A stretch of DNA of 32,525 nucleotides from JBBSTY01 sp038235385 (GCA_038235385.1 JBBSTY010000026.1:1-32525), one strand, 5' to 3'. Positions 17,301 through 23,545 are shown, numbered from the stretch's first letter. Notes: generated from the letters alone by a model not told the origin. Made by a program: numbers and translations.

Positions 17301-17355
17301 CCGTCCACCTGGCTGATCGGCGTCGTCGGGGCGCGGTGACGGCTCGGGTGGTCAT
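14353..17355 (-). CDS. large secreted, membrane-anchored lipase-like alpha/beta hydrolase
   Basis: A 1000-aa exported protein. Residues 1-45 form a signal sequence (twin-Arg-rich start RRRRSARW, long Ala/Val core, APTPAGADEG). Residues about 45-360 are beta-rich, without a name I can give. The alpha/beta-hydrolase core spans about 365-580: LVLAHGWNSD (near 372), nucleophile elbow VAHSMGGLIGRRYL (Ser near 452), LLGTPNLGSV, an acidic GDSVVEV and a His in TLHTSMTGD (near 565), as in PGAP1-like lipases. A Pro/Asp/Gly linker (about 690-780), an Ig-like domain (RDDGDGEDEVAGDGTFTATF, about 900) and a C-terminal membrane helix with a basic stop (SSLLIRRRRQRP) follow. AGGAGG precedes the ATG. Likely a cell-surface lipid or ester hydrolase. 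Confidence 0.87.
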   Translation of the reverse strand: MTTRAVTAPRRRRSARWTGPLLAVAVVAVVAAAVAWAAPTPAGADEGCGPLPDSIAVTASLNIAGTEVEETFWTNTISRTVTAQVSANLVREHGGTYRASTQGSTSQSTGSFLHETDQQYHKIIEHSTYVARSSTLASPPNLSLTIDDVDGPCEFALRYAPGFVDVQWESVRTTETKTDRQSGTTNDAWGAATLKGPLTDFTGRAEISGSAEAGSSSLTTPDGELSGVPPPYAGSATAVIGAADPILETRLDVDHLDVPSITEWTEVPTDGTYDGNIVRLTATVENPGGPASGRIEIVDRTSGEVIVAESGVALDAGTNEFLVSWDTLDRAWADDGTRAGDPVLVLTVEVDGVVGTDSRTVPVLPKPLVLAHGWNSDANAWTEYPSFVRSVAPDWKSFAIGDGTYPGVMDTGSITKPWYAGKTPYQNAREMDTYVAALRDDLNAQQVDIVAHSMGGLIGRRYLASTMPAPGGVPAVARLLLLGTPNLGSVCADLLPSLSAIPLRPDVTRIFNSTATATNGTHLAIMAGNPLDFTCVGGGPGDSVVEVTSAFGLPSITDRMTVDTLHTSMTGDRGNFDDFVRPRLTGSAGAADDRDDDADADAAPRFRSRGAGQVTSGAEQPTTGADPRAGETASDLHALAAGLVTVAPGATVDVDVLVDDLDRIGATLVTAPGIAAQLLAPRLGADLVAPVGPADPDQPADPVAPGDPADPGQSARPGAPGDPANPVRPRDPVAPAGAGDPAAAGDPGAAGDPASPTVRNDPAVRTDRVGRRPAAAPTPRSSAPDGGLWSTPPIDDPAAGAWRLRLTSTSRDPVEVTYAVGGVGGVVTLDLDIPDGHQDGEIVATARLARGGAAVGGVVTGQIFDGRSRPKDITFRDDGDGEDEVAGDGTFTATFEGSPDGQRIIAVAATDADRTTERASLAVYGSPATEPDPAPRDDGDLPAFEPIGQSSSGGEQAAAPADSSTSPALPLIAIFVAVVLVLAAGTLGSSLLIRRRRQRP
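15090..15300 (-). repeat. imperfect GGATC(A/G)CCCG repeats encoding a Gly-Asp-Pro linker
   Basis: The + strand shows a recurring 9-12 base core (GGATCACCCGC, GGATCGCCCGG) at roughly 21- to 24-base spacing. On the coding strand it yields repeated GDPA/GDPxxP units in the extracellular linker of the lipase-like protein. Such low-complexity linkers are prone to length changes. Confidence 0.6.
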
Positions 17356-17660
17356 CGGGACGTGGTCCTCCTGAGGGAGTGCGATCGGCGGGGGGTGGGT
17401 GCGCAGGCCGGTCGAACGGTGGCGCCGAGTCACGAGGGTGCGACGATGACAGCAGAGCGCATCGCCATTAGCCATTCGCTAATCATCTGGTGGTCGGCGT
17501 GATCGCAGGGGACCGACTGGTTCCCGAGCCCCCGGTGCCAACGGTCGCGCCGGCGCTGCTCTCACCTGTCCCGCCGCGCGGTGACAGCGCAGCGGACGCG
17601 CCGGGTCGGGTGATGCTCTCGCCCGGAACCGGCGTCAACGTTCGAGCCAAGGACAGGAAG
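17356..17660. other. intergenic control region between the lipase-like gene and the toxin-antitoxin operon
   Basis: This divergent gap holds the ribosome-binding site of the lipase-like gene (AGGAGG, about 17365-17370 on the - strand), the inverted repeat listed at 17467 and, on the + side, no gene that I can support. The rest is ordinary GC-rich sequence. Confidence 0.5.
17467..17483. promoter_or_regulatory. inverted repeat ATTAGC-N5-GCTAAT upstream of the lipase-like gene
   Basis: A perfect 6-base inverted repeat with a 5-base spacer, AT-rich against the local background and 112 bases before the lipase start. It looks like a repressor or activator operator (TetR, MarR or LysR-sized). The protein that binds it is unknown and not obviously encoded nearby. 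Confidence 0.45.
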
Positions 17661-17686
17661 GTACAGCGCTGTACGTGGGAGTACAG
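17661..17686. promoter_or_regulatory. palindromic operator of the toxin-antitoxin operon
   Basis: GTACAGCGCTGTAC (17661-17674) is a perfect 14-base palindrome, and a third GTACAG half-site follows at 17681-17686, nine bases before the antitoxin ATG. Phd/YefM antitoxins repress their own promoter through such repeated palindromes, so this is very likely the autoregulatory site. Confidence 0.75.
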
Positions 17687-17694
17687 TCACGTCC

Positions 17695-17988
17695 ATGTCC
17701 GTATCGATGACCACGACCGAGGCTCGGGCGGCGCTGCACGACCTGCTGGACCGGGTGGAACGGGGCGGCGAGGTGACCATCACCCGTCACGGCCGGCCGA
17801 TCGCGGTGGTCGTGCGCCCCGACGCGCTGCGGGTGCGCCGCGCCGATCACGCCCTGGCCGCCGCGAGCGAGCTCCGGGATCGTCTCGAGGCGGGGCGGGC
17901 GACGCCGCTGAGCGCCACCCGGTCGATGGCCGCGGATCGCGCCGACGAGCTCGTCGCCGAGGTTCGGTCCGGCCGCCGGGCTCGCTGA
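17695..17988 (+). CDS. Phd/YefM-family antitoxin
   Basis: The 97-aa protein begins SVSMTTTEARAALHDLLDRVERGGEVTITRHGRPIAVVV, the classic Phd/YefM fold: N-terminal strand, helix, strand with the R-x-G-x-P hairpin, used for dimerisation and operator binding. The C-terminal half (residues 50-97) is charged and helical, as expected for the part that wraps the toxin. The PIN toxin begins five bases after its stop. Both the ATG at 17695 and an in-frame ATG at 17707 are possible starts. Expression is expected to be autorepressed through the GTACAG palindrome just upstream. Confidence 0.92.
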   Translation: MSVSMTTTEARAALHDLLDRVERGGEVTITRHGRPIAVVVRPDALRVRRADHALAAASELRDRLEAGRATPLSATRSMAADRADELVAEVRSGRRAR

Positions 17989-17993
17989 GACCG

Positions 17994-18455
17994 ATGGATG
18001 CCTTCGATGCCGATGTGTTGATCTACGCGGCGGTCCGAGATCACGAGCTCGGGCGGCGGGTGCTCGCCCTCCTCCCCGACGCGGCACGCGGCGCCACGGA
18101 GCCCGCAGCCGGCGTCGGCTCCATCTTGCTGCTGCCCGAGCTGCTGACCAAGCCGGTCCGTGACGGCTCCGACGGCGAGGTGGACGTCCTGGCCGCGCTG
18201 CTCGGGCGGCTCGATCTGCTGGCGGTGGACGAGTCGATCGCGGAGCTGGCCGTCGTGCTCGGCGCCACACACGGTTTGCGGGCGGCGGATGCGGTCCACC
18301 TGGCCACGGCGGTGTCGTGCGGCGCGGACCGCTTCGTCACCAACAACCGCCGGGACTTCCGCCGCGAGATCTCCGAGATCGAGGTCACCTATCCCGACGA
18401 CCTCCCCGATCGTGTCGTCGGGCCGGGCGATGATCCGGGCTCGACGTTGGCCTGA
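17994..18455 (+). CDS. PIN-domain toxin (VapC-like ribonuclease)
   Basis: A 153-aa PIN domain: the first acidic residue in FDADVLIYA, a conserved Glu in LLPELLTKPV, the AADAVHLATA motif with its Asp, and the final GADRFVTNNRRDF. These four acidic positions bind Mg2+ or Mn2+ in VapC-type endoribonucleases that cleave tRNA or rRNA. It is slightly longer than many VapC proteins because of an acidic tail (DLPDRVVGPGDDPG). The ATG at 17994 is five bases after the antitoxin stop, so the genes form one operon. The target RNA cannot be read from the sequence. Confidence 0.9.
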   Translation: MDAFDADVLIYAAVRDHELGRRVLALLPDAARGATEPAAGVGSILLLPELLTKPVRDGSDGEVDVLAALLGRLDLLAVDESIAELAVVLGATHGLRAADAVHLATAVSCGADRFVTNNRRDFRREISEIEVTYPDDLPDRVVGPGDDPGSTLA

Positions 18456-18491
18456 GCCGAGACCCATGGCGGCCGCTGGGCGCCGCCCTCG

Positions 18492-19211
18492 TCACTCGCC
18501 GCCTTCGGCCTCCTTGGTGCCGTCGAAGAACTCCGAGGCGTCGCCGCGGCGCTGGTTGTCGTCCTTGCGGAGGTAGGCCGCCGCGGAGCGGCTCACGCTC
18601 CGGAACGCCTCGCCGACGCCGGCGGCCGACGGGGAGTAGTTGCTGACGTTGCCGGCGTCCATGGCCAGGCCGCTGCCGGTGGCGTAGGAGTCCTGGTTGG
18701 CGCCCAGGAACACGAACGTCCAGCCATCGGCCTTGCGCTGGTCGATGCGGGCGAAGATCTCGGGCTGGGTCCAGGTCTGGCTGGCGTTCTCGTGGCCGTC
18801 GGTGAAGATCACGACGAGCTGGCTCTCGGCCGGCTTGGCCTTGGCCGCCCGCTTGGTCAGGCGGGCGTCGGCGCGGTCGAGCAGGTGGCCGACGGCGTCG
18901 TAGAGCGGGGTCGTACCCCGGGGTGCGAACGCGGCGTGGGCGAGGGGGGCGACCTTGTCGAGGCGCCGGTTGTCGACCAGTTCCTCGTAGGGGTCGGCGC
19001 CGTCGAACTGCGCCAGGGTCAGCCGGGTCGTGGCGGTCGTGTCAGGCGTCAACATGTTCTGCTGCTCGGCGATGAGCTCGTTGAAGCCGTTCACGACGGC
19101 GGCGGCGAGCGGCTGCATGGAGCCCGAGCGGTCGAGCAGGAACCAGATGTGGGCGGCGGTGACCCCGACGGTCGGGGCGGGAGCGACGGGGGAGGTGGTG
19201 GGTGCGGACAT
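18492..19211 (-). CDS. VWA-domain protein
   Basis: A 239-aa protein made mainly of a von Willebrand factor A domain: HIWFLLDRSGSMQPLA contains the DxSxS metal-ion-dependent adhesion site, RGTTPLYDAVGHLL gives the conserved Thr, and VVIFTDGHENAS the conserved Asp. There is no signal peptide or membrane segment, so it is cytoplasmic. The tail (SRSAAAYLRKDDNQRRGDA) is basic and probably disordered. AGGAG precedes the ATG at 19211. It diverges from a Nudix-winged-helix regulator gene, and a -10-like TATAGT on its strand (19263-19258) lies within the GACT/AGTC repeat cluster, so the regulator very likely controls it. VWA proteins of this type act as metal-dependent scaffolds; the partner is unknown. 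Confidence 0.9.
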   Translation of the reverse strand: MSAPTTSPVAPAPTVGVTAAHIWFLLDRSGSMQPLAAAVVNGFNELIAEQQNMLTPDTTATTRLTLAQFDGADPYEELVDNRRLDKVAPLAHAAFAPRGTTPLYDAVGHLLDRADARLTKRAAKAKPAESQLVVIFTDGHENASQTWTQPEIFARIDQRKADGWTFVFLGANQDSYATGSGLAMDAGNVSNYSPSAAGVGEAFRSVSRSAAAYLRKDDNQRRGDASEFFDGTKEAEGGE

Positions 19212-19234
19212 GGCGTCTCCTGGTGTTCCGGGAT

Positions 19235-19310
19235 GACTCGCGGTTCGAGTCCCTTTGACTATAAGTCGAAAAGACTAGAACTCCAGGGGAGTACGAGTCA
19301 AGCCGACTCG
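19235..19310. promoter_or_regulatory. multi-site operator between the VWA and NrtR-like genes
   Basis: Within 76 bases there are four nested inverted repeats built from GACT/AGTC: GACTCG-N5-CGAGTC (19235-19251), GACT-ATA-AGTC (19257-19267), AGTC-GAAAA-GACT (19264-19276) and CGAGTC-N5-GACTCG (19294-19310). The central one contains the candidate -10 (TATAGT, - strand) of the VWA gene. A -10-like TAGGCT (19317-19322, + strand) lies just beyond the right repeat. The symmetry suggests cooperative binding of a dimeric regulator, most simply the NrtR-like protein encoded next door. Confidence 0.6.
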
Positions 19311-19328
19311 AACACGTAGGCTGGCGGT

Positions 19329-20231
19329 GTGACACCGGCGAAGCGAGCCCGACCGTCGATCCGCAGCACCCGATCCCGCGGCGACACAAGGAAGGCGGAC
19401 GCCGCCGCACCACCCGCCCCGTCCGGACCGACGGCGCTCGGCATGGCGGCGCCGCCCGGGATGATGTTGTCCGATCGCTCCGCCCCGCCCGCCTATGACC
19501 CGTCGGCCTACCCGCCGTTCGCGGTCACCGTCGATGTCGTGGTGCTCACCTTCGTGGAGGGGCAGTTGGCCACGCTGCTCATCCGCCGGGGCGAGCCACC
19601 GTTCGAGGGCCGATGGTCGCTGCCCGGCGGGTTCGTGCGGCCCGACGAGTCGCTGGAGGAGGCCGCCGGCCGCGAGCTCCGCGAGGAGACCGGCGTCGAC
19701 GCCGCCGCCCACCTCGAGCAACTGGGTGCCTACGGGGACCCGGGCCGCGACCCTCGTATGCGGGTGGTGACCGTCGCCTACCTGGCCGTCATCGGCGAGG
19801 TGGGCGCGGTGCAGGCGGGATCGGACGCAGCGGCGGCCGAGCTCGTGGCCGTGTCCGACATCGTGCACCGCCCCGTCGACCGCCTGGCGTTCGACCACCA
19901 CCAGATCCTCGACGACGCGCTCGAGACGGTGCGGGCCCGCTTGGAGGACACCCCGCTGGCCACGGCGTTCGTCGGCCCCGAGTTCACCCTCAGCGAGCTG
20001 CGCGGCGTCTATGAGTCCGCGTGGGAGACGGAACTCGACCCGGGCAACTTCCGGCGCAAGATCCTCGGCGAGCCCGACCTCGTCGAGGCCACCGGCAACA
20101 CCCGCCCGCCGGGCCCCGAGGGGGGCAAGCCACCGGAGACGTACCGCTACGCCACCGCGCCGATGCTCACGTCGCCGATCACGCGGCCCAAGCCCAAGCG
20201 CGACGACGGATCCGACCGCAGCGGCCGTTGA
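19329..20231 (+). CDS. NrtR-like Nudix domain fused to a winged helix (transcriptional regulator)
   Basis: The protein (300 aa from the GTG at 19329) carries a Nudix domain starting at YPPFAVTVDVVVLTF and RRGEPPFEGRWSLPGGFV, and a C-terminal winged helix: FTLSELRGVYESAW, DPGNFRRKIL. This is the architecture of NrtR regulators, which bind ADP-ribose-type ligands and release operator DNA. The Nudix box G-x5-E-x7-REL-REETG is fully intact, so hydrolysis may be retained. The start is uncertain: GTG 19329 lies 7 bases after TAGGCT and would be leaderless, but its first 38 residues are low-complexity; ATG 19443 is an alternative. A Pro/Lys-rich tail follows the winged helix. It diverges from the VWA gene across a multi-site operator, so autoregulation plus control of the VWA gene is likely. 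Confidence 0.88.
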   Translation: MTPAKRARPSIRSTRSRGDTRKADAAAPPAPSGPTALGMAAPPGMMLSDRSAPPAYDPSAYPPFAVTVDVVVLTFVEGQLATLLIRRGEPPFEGRWSLPGGFVRPDESLEEAAGRELREETGVDAAAHLEQLGAYGDPGRDPRMRVVTVAYLAVIGEVGAVQAGSDAAAAELVAVSDIVHRPVDRLAFDHHQILDDALETVRARLEDTPLATAFVGPEFTLSELRGVYESAWETELDPGNFRRKILGEPDLVEATGNTRPPGPEGGKPPETYRYATAPMLTSPITRPKPKRDDGSDRSGR

Positions 20232-20549
20232 CGAGCCGGGCGACGCGAACCGGCGGGTCGCCGGTCCCGCCCGCGTCCGTCGCCGACGCCGACGCCGGTC
20301 ACATCGAGCGACCGGGTGGATGTCACAGCTCGGTCCGACAGGTGGTGGAAGGCGGCGGTGACCGCGCCGGTCCGGTGGCGGACGAGCTCGGGGCGATCTC
20401 GGGCTCGGGCCGGGTCGGCGTCGGCCGCCTGCGATCGTCGGACGACGGGCGTGCGTGACGGGTACGGGACACCGGTCGGCGTCTCGATCGATCGGTACCA
20501 TGGGAGTCGGCTTCCCCCGTCGATCCGAACGATCTCCGGAGGATGTTCC
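20232..20549. other. gap with a weak hairpin and the promoter of the coiled-coil paralogue
   Basis: I see no gene. ACCGGCG-GGT-CGCCGGT (20249-20265) could act as a weak terminator for the NrtR-like gene, without a T-run. TACCAT at 20496-20501 is a candidate -10 for the gene at 20550. Its leader holds GGCTTCCCCC at 20508-20517, matching the leader of the paralogue at 13803, and CTCCGGAG just before the start, which is self-complementary around the Shine-Dalgarno sequence. Confidence 0.4.
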
Positions 20550-21005
20550 ATGGCCCTGACCGAACGCAGCCGTTCCGCCCTGTTCCGAGGGCTCAGCGAG
20601 GTGCTCGATGACGAGGAGGCGGTGGGTGAGTTGCTGAGCTACTTCCCGGGCCGCGACGTCGACGAGCCGGCCAGTCGCGACTTCGTGGACGCGCGCATCA
20701 CCGCGGTCGAGGCGAAGGTCGCCGGGGTCGATGCTCGGGTCTCGGCGATCGAGGCTCGGATGGACGCCGGGTTCTCGGCGGTCGACGCCCGCTTCGCCGG
20801 GCTCGAAGCTCGGATGGAGGCCGGGTTCTCGGCGGTCGACGCCCGGGCGTCGGCGTCCGATGCGCGGATGGCGGCCGGATTCGCCGAGGTGCGCAGCGAG
20901 TTGATGTCGGCGATGCACGCCGAGATCCGCACCATGACCCAGTGGACGGTCGGGTCGATCGTGGCGGTGGTCGGGCTGCTCGTCGTCGTCGGGCTGATCC
21001 GCTAG
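20550..21005 (+). CDS. membrane-anchored coiled-coil protein, 18-residue repeats (paralogue of 13803)
   Basis: A 151-aa protein clearly paralogous to the gene at 13803: the N-terminal module ALTERSRSALFRGLSEVLDD, EAVGELLSYFPGRDVDEPAS aligns without gaps, and the C-terminal membrane helix (TQWTVGSIVAVVGLLVVVGLI) corresponds too. The middle differs. Instead of 11-residue repeats it has three 18-residue units (VDARxxxxEARMxAGFSA) preceded by heptad-like IEAR/VEAK segments. GGAGG lies 5 bases before the ATG. The conserved ends and divergent middle suggest that the head and membrane anchor are the functional parts, with the coil acting as an adjustable spacer or oligomerisation rod. No function is known to me. 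Confidence 0.85.
   Translation: MALTERSRSALFRGLSEVLDDEEAVGELLSYFPGRDVDEPASRDFVDARITAVEAKVAGVDARVSAIEARMDAGFSAVDARFAGLEARMEAGFSAVDARASASDARMAAGFAEVRSELMSAMHAEIRTMTQWTVGSIVAVVGLLVVVGLIR
20727..20888 (+). repeat. three 54-bp tandem repeats in the coiled-coil paralogue
   Basis: Units begin at 20727, 20781 and 20835 and encode VDARVSAIEARMDAGFSA, VDARFAGLEARMEAGFSA and a diverged VDARASASDARMAAGFAE. The first two are about 80-90% identical in DNA, suggesting recent duplication. Confidence 0.85.
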
Positions 21006-21074
21006 TCCCTCGCCCCACGGTGCCGCCCGGCGTCGGGTCGAGGTGGTGTCCGAGGGTCTGAGTAGGTTGCCGGC

Positions 21075-22505
21075 ATGAGCAGGAAGAGCCGAGAGAAGCG
21101 AGCAGCGACGGCCACGGCGAACGCCGAGGAGCGAGCGGAGCGGGGCCGGACCGCGGGGTGGCCGCGCTCGCGACGAGGGACCGTCGGCGCCGGCGGGGTC
21201 GGGTTCGATCACCTGAGCGCCGAGGAACTGGTCGACGCCGGCCTGAACCTGCTTCACCGCGGCGACGACACCCTCGTCCGTCGGTTGGTGGCACCACCGA
21301 TAGGTGGGGACCTGGCGGGGTTCCGGGCCGTCATCGGCCCACGTCTGGCGATGGCGGTGGCAGGCATCTGGCAACGTGGGTGGCAGCCGGTGGAAGCCGT
21401 GCGCCACGTCCGGCGCGGGTGCCCGCAGGTCGCCGTACGGCTGTTGCTGGTCGCGATCGCGGTTGATCACCGGCAGCGGCCGCCGTCGAGCCTCGACCCT
21501 CGGTGGGCGGCGCAGGTCGCCTCGCTCGATCTCCCGGTGCCCGCAACCGAGGGCGCGGTCGACACCGGCACGGACGCCAACGCGTGGATCCGGGCATGGA
21601 TGGTCGGTGAGGAGGCCGAGACCGACGAGGCGATCGTCGCCGCCCTCGATGTGCTCATGCGGCTGATGGCCATGCCGCCGCTCGAAGCGCTCATCGCCCC
21701 GCCCGGCGCCGCCGCCGACTGGCGGGCGAAGGTCGGGGGGTGCGACGCAGCAGGTGCCGATGCGGCCAGGGCGGGCGCGGCGGCCGATCCGGTCCTCGAG
21801 AAGGTTCGGGCCTTGCTGGCCAAGGCCGAGTCCACCTCGTTCGAGGCCGAGGCCGAGGCGTTCACGGCCAAGGCCCAGGAGCTCATCGCCCGTCACGCCA
21901 TCGACGCGGCGCTGCTGGCCGTCGGCGACGACGATGGCGATGGGCCGAGCGCCATCCGGGTGTGCATCGACGATCCGTACGTCGATGCAAAGTCGCTGCT
22001 GCTGCAGGTCGTCGCCGATGCCGGACGATGCCGCTCCGTGTTCCTGGGGTCGTTGGCCATGTCCACCGTCGTCGGTTTCGCGTCCGATCTCGCCGCGGTC
22101 GAGATGCTGTTCACCTCCCTGCTGGTGCAGGCCCAGACGGCGATGGCGTCGGCCGCCCGTTCGGCCCCACCGGGATCGCGCACCCGCAGTCGCGGGTTCC
22201 GCTCGGCGTTCCTCCAGTCCTACGCATCGCGGATCGGCCAGCGCCTCCAGGAGGTCAACGACGCCGTCGTCGCCGAATCGACCGCCGAGCACGGCCGATC
22301 GATCCTTCCCGTGCTGGCGTCGCGCGGCGCGGTGATCGACGGCACCGTCGACGACCTGTTCGGCTCACTCACCACCCATCGGTTGCGAGGTGGCACCGAC
22401 GCCGCCGGCTGGGCGAGCGGTCGGTTCGCCGCCGACAACGCCCAGCTCGGCGGCGGGGTCCTGCCGCCGAGCTCGGGTGGGCGTTCGGTCACGACCGAGG
22501 ACTGA
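21075..22505 (+). CDS. DUF2786 domain protein
   Basis: A 476-aa cytoplasmic protein. The first 45 residues are basic and low in complexity (SRKSREKRAATATANAEERA). Residues about 50-200 are helical (GWQPVEAVRHVRRGCPQVAV) and lack a name I can give. The DUF2786 motif follows near 236-275: LEKVRALLAKAESTSFEAEA and AFTAKAQELIARHAID. After it comes a region typical of the family (DDPYVDAKSLLLQVVADA, RSRGFRSAFLQSYASRIGQRL). The DUF2786 function is unknown; members occur in phages, plasmids and actinobacterial chromosomes. A -10-like TAGGTT (21063-21068) ends 6 bases before the ATG, so the mRNA may be leaderless. The oxidoreductase gene starts 2 bases after its stop. Confidence 0.88.
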   Translation: MSRKSREKRAATATANAEERAERGRTAGWPRSRRGTVGAGGVGFDHLSAEELVDAGLNLLHRGDDTLVRRLVAPPIGGDLAGFRAVIGPRLAMAVAGIWQRGWQPVEAVRHVRRGCPQVAVRLLLVAIAVDHRQRPPSSLDPRWAAQVASLDLPVPATEGAVDTGTDANAWIRAWMVGEEAETDEAIVAALDVLMRLMAMPPLEALIAPPGAAADWRAKVGGCDAAGADAARAGAAADPVLEKVRALLAKAESTSFEAEAEAFTAKAQELIARHAIDAALLAVGDDDGDGPSAIRVCIDDPYVDAKSLLLQVVADAGRCRSVFLGSLAMSTVVGFASDLAAVEMLFTSLLVQAQTAMASAARSAPPGSRTRSRGFRSAFLQSYASRIGQRLQEVNDAVVAESTAEHGRSILPVLASRGAVIDGTVDDLFGSLTTHRLRGGTDAAGWASGRFAADNAQLGGGVLPPSSGGRSVTTED

Positions 22506-22507
22506 GC

Positions 22508-22957
22508 GTGGCACGTCGGAACGCCTTCGATCGGTTCCGCCTGCTCCGTCGCGTGGCTCGGCCGATCGAGGCGGCACAGGTGCGGTGGTTCGGCGCCAGC
22601 GTCATCTCGGCGGTGGCGGGCACACCGGTCCTGCTCCTCCACACCACCGGACGGCGCAGCGGTCTCGAGCGCACGACGCCGCTGGCGTTCCACGAGGGCG
22701 CCGACTCGACGCTGCTCCTCGTCGGCGGGGCGAGCGGGCAGGCGCGCGTGCCCGACTGGGTGGCCAACCTCCGCGCCGACCCCGCGGTCACGGTCACGGT
22801 CGGCCGGCGGCGCGTCGCCGTGCACGCCGATGAGCTCGTCGGCGCCGAACGGGAGCAGGTCTGGGGCGAGCTCCGGAGGGTGTGGTCACGGATCGACACC
22901 TACGAACGGCGCGCTGGTCGACCGGTCCCGGTCTTCCGGCTCTCCCGTCTCGGCTGA
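22508..22957 (+). CDS. DDN-like (F420-dependent) nitroreductase family protein
   Basis: A 149-aa split-barrel protein of the deazaflavin-dependent nitroreductase family. It has the N-terminal amphipathic helix, then VLLLHTTGRRSGLERTTPLAF, the cofactor-binding GRRSG..R..PL signature, then LLLVGGASGQARVPDWVANLRADP and AVTVTVGRRRVAV, and a C-terminal YERRAGRPVPVFRLSRL. Relatives reduce quinones or nitro compounds with F420H2, often at the membrane. F420 dependence is from family knowledge; the specific substrate is unknown. The GTG at 22508 is two bases after the DUF2786 stop, so co-transcription is probable, though I see no functional link between the two. Confidence 0.88.
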   Translation: MARRNAFDRFRLLRRVARPIEAAQVRWFGASVISAVAGTPVLLLHTTGRRSGLERTTPLAFHEGADSTLLLVGGASGQARVPDWVANLRADPAVTVTVGRRRVAVHADELVGAEREQVWGELRRVWSRIDTYERRAGRPVPVFRLSRLG

Positions 22958-23026
22958 TCGTCCGGCGAGCCGCCCCAGCGAGCCCGGGGATCGTCGGCCA
23001 GGGCGTCGCTGGGTACGATGGCCGCC

Positions 23027-23449
23027 ATGGCGATCTACTGGTTGCAGGTCAGCGAGCCCGGTCATCCCAGTCGCGTGGTCTCCGTCGACAACCGACTCGA
23101 GGCCGGCCGCGATTGCGAGGGCCTGCTGATCCTCGACCCCACGGTCTCGCGCCGGCACCTGTGGTTCGAACCCGCGTCGGACGGTCTGGTGTGCGTCGAC
23201 ATGGGCAGCGCCAACGGCACCTACGTCGACGGCGAGCGCATCTCCCAACCCGTTGCGCTGCGCGCCGGCAGCGTCATCCGGGTGGGCGAGACCGAGCTCG
23301 TCGTGCACGAGGGCCATCAGACCAGCAGCGCACCGGCCGACGCCGACACCCCGCTCCACGACCCGACCGAGCGGCCGTCGGAGGCCCAGCGCGACCTGCG
23401 GGCCGCCAACAAGAGCCGACCAGGCGTCGCCCGGCCGCCCGGCCTCTGA
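23027..23449 (+). CDS. FHA-domain protein
   Basis: A 140-aa protein that is mostly one forkhead-associated domain: LEAGRDCEGLLILDPTVSRRHLWFEP holds the Gly-Arg and Ser-x-x-His that contact phosphothreonine, and DMGSANGTYVDGERI the NGT motif. The last 45 residues are charged and likely disordered. FHA domains read Ser/Thr kinase marks; no kinase is encoded in this window. The ATG at 23027 lies 7 bases after TACGAT (23014-23019), suggesting a leaderless transcript. An in-frame ATG at 23018 overlaps that -10 and is less likely. Confidence 0.9.
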   Translation: MAIYWLQVSEPGHPSRVVSVDNRLEAGRDCEGLLILDPTVSRRHLWFEPASDGLVCVDMGSANGTYVDGERISQPVALRAGSVIRVGETELVVHEGHQTSSAPADADTPLHDPTERPSEAQRDLRAANKSRPGVARPPGL

Positions 23450-23545
23450 GCGCCGGCCACGTCCCGCTGGTCGCTGGCCGACGTACACACGATCGATGGT
23501 GAGGGCGACGTCCATCGCGCCCGTGACGAGTGGGAGACTGAACCC

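Noticed and set aside
19235..19256. tRNA T-arm-like GGTTCGAGTCC
   Set aside because: The flanking bases cannot form the T-stem (CGCGG against CCCTT), and there is no anticodon arm or acceptor stem. The string is explained by the GACTCG/CGAGTC inverted repeat.
19275..22292. 1005-aa - strand open frame across NrtR-like, coiled-coil and DUF2786 genes
   Set aside because: It spans three recognisable + strand genes and their promoters. The product is Arg/Gly/His-rich low-complexity sequence, typical of antisense frames in high-GC DNA.
23018..23020. ATG at 23018 as the FHA gene start
   Set aside because: It lies inside the TACGAT -10 box; transcription should begin about 23027, where the next in-frame ATG is.
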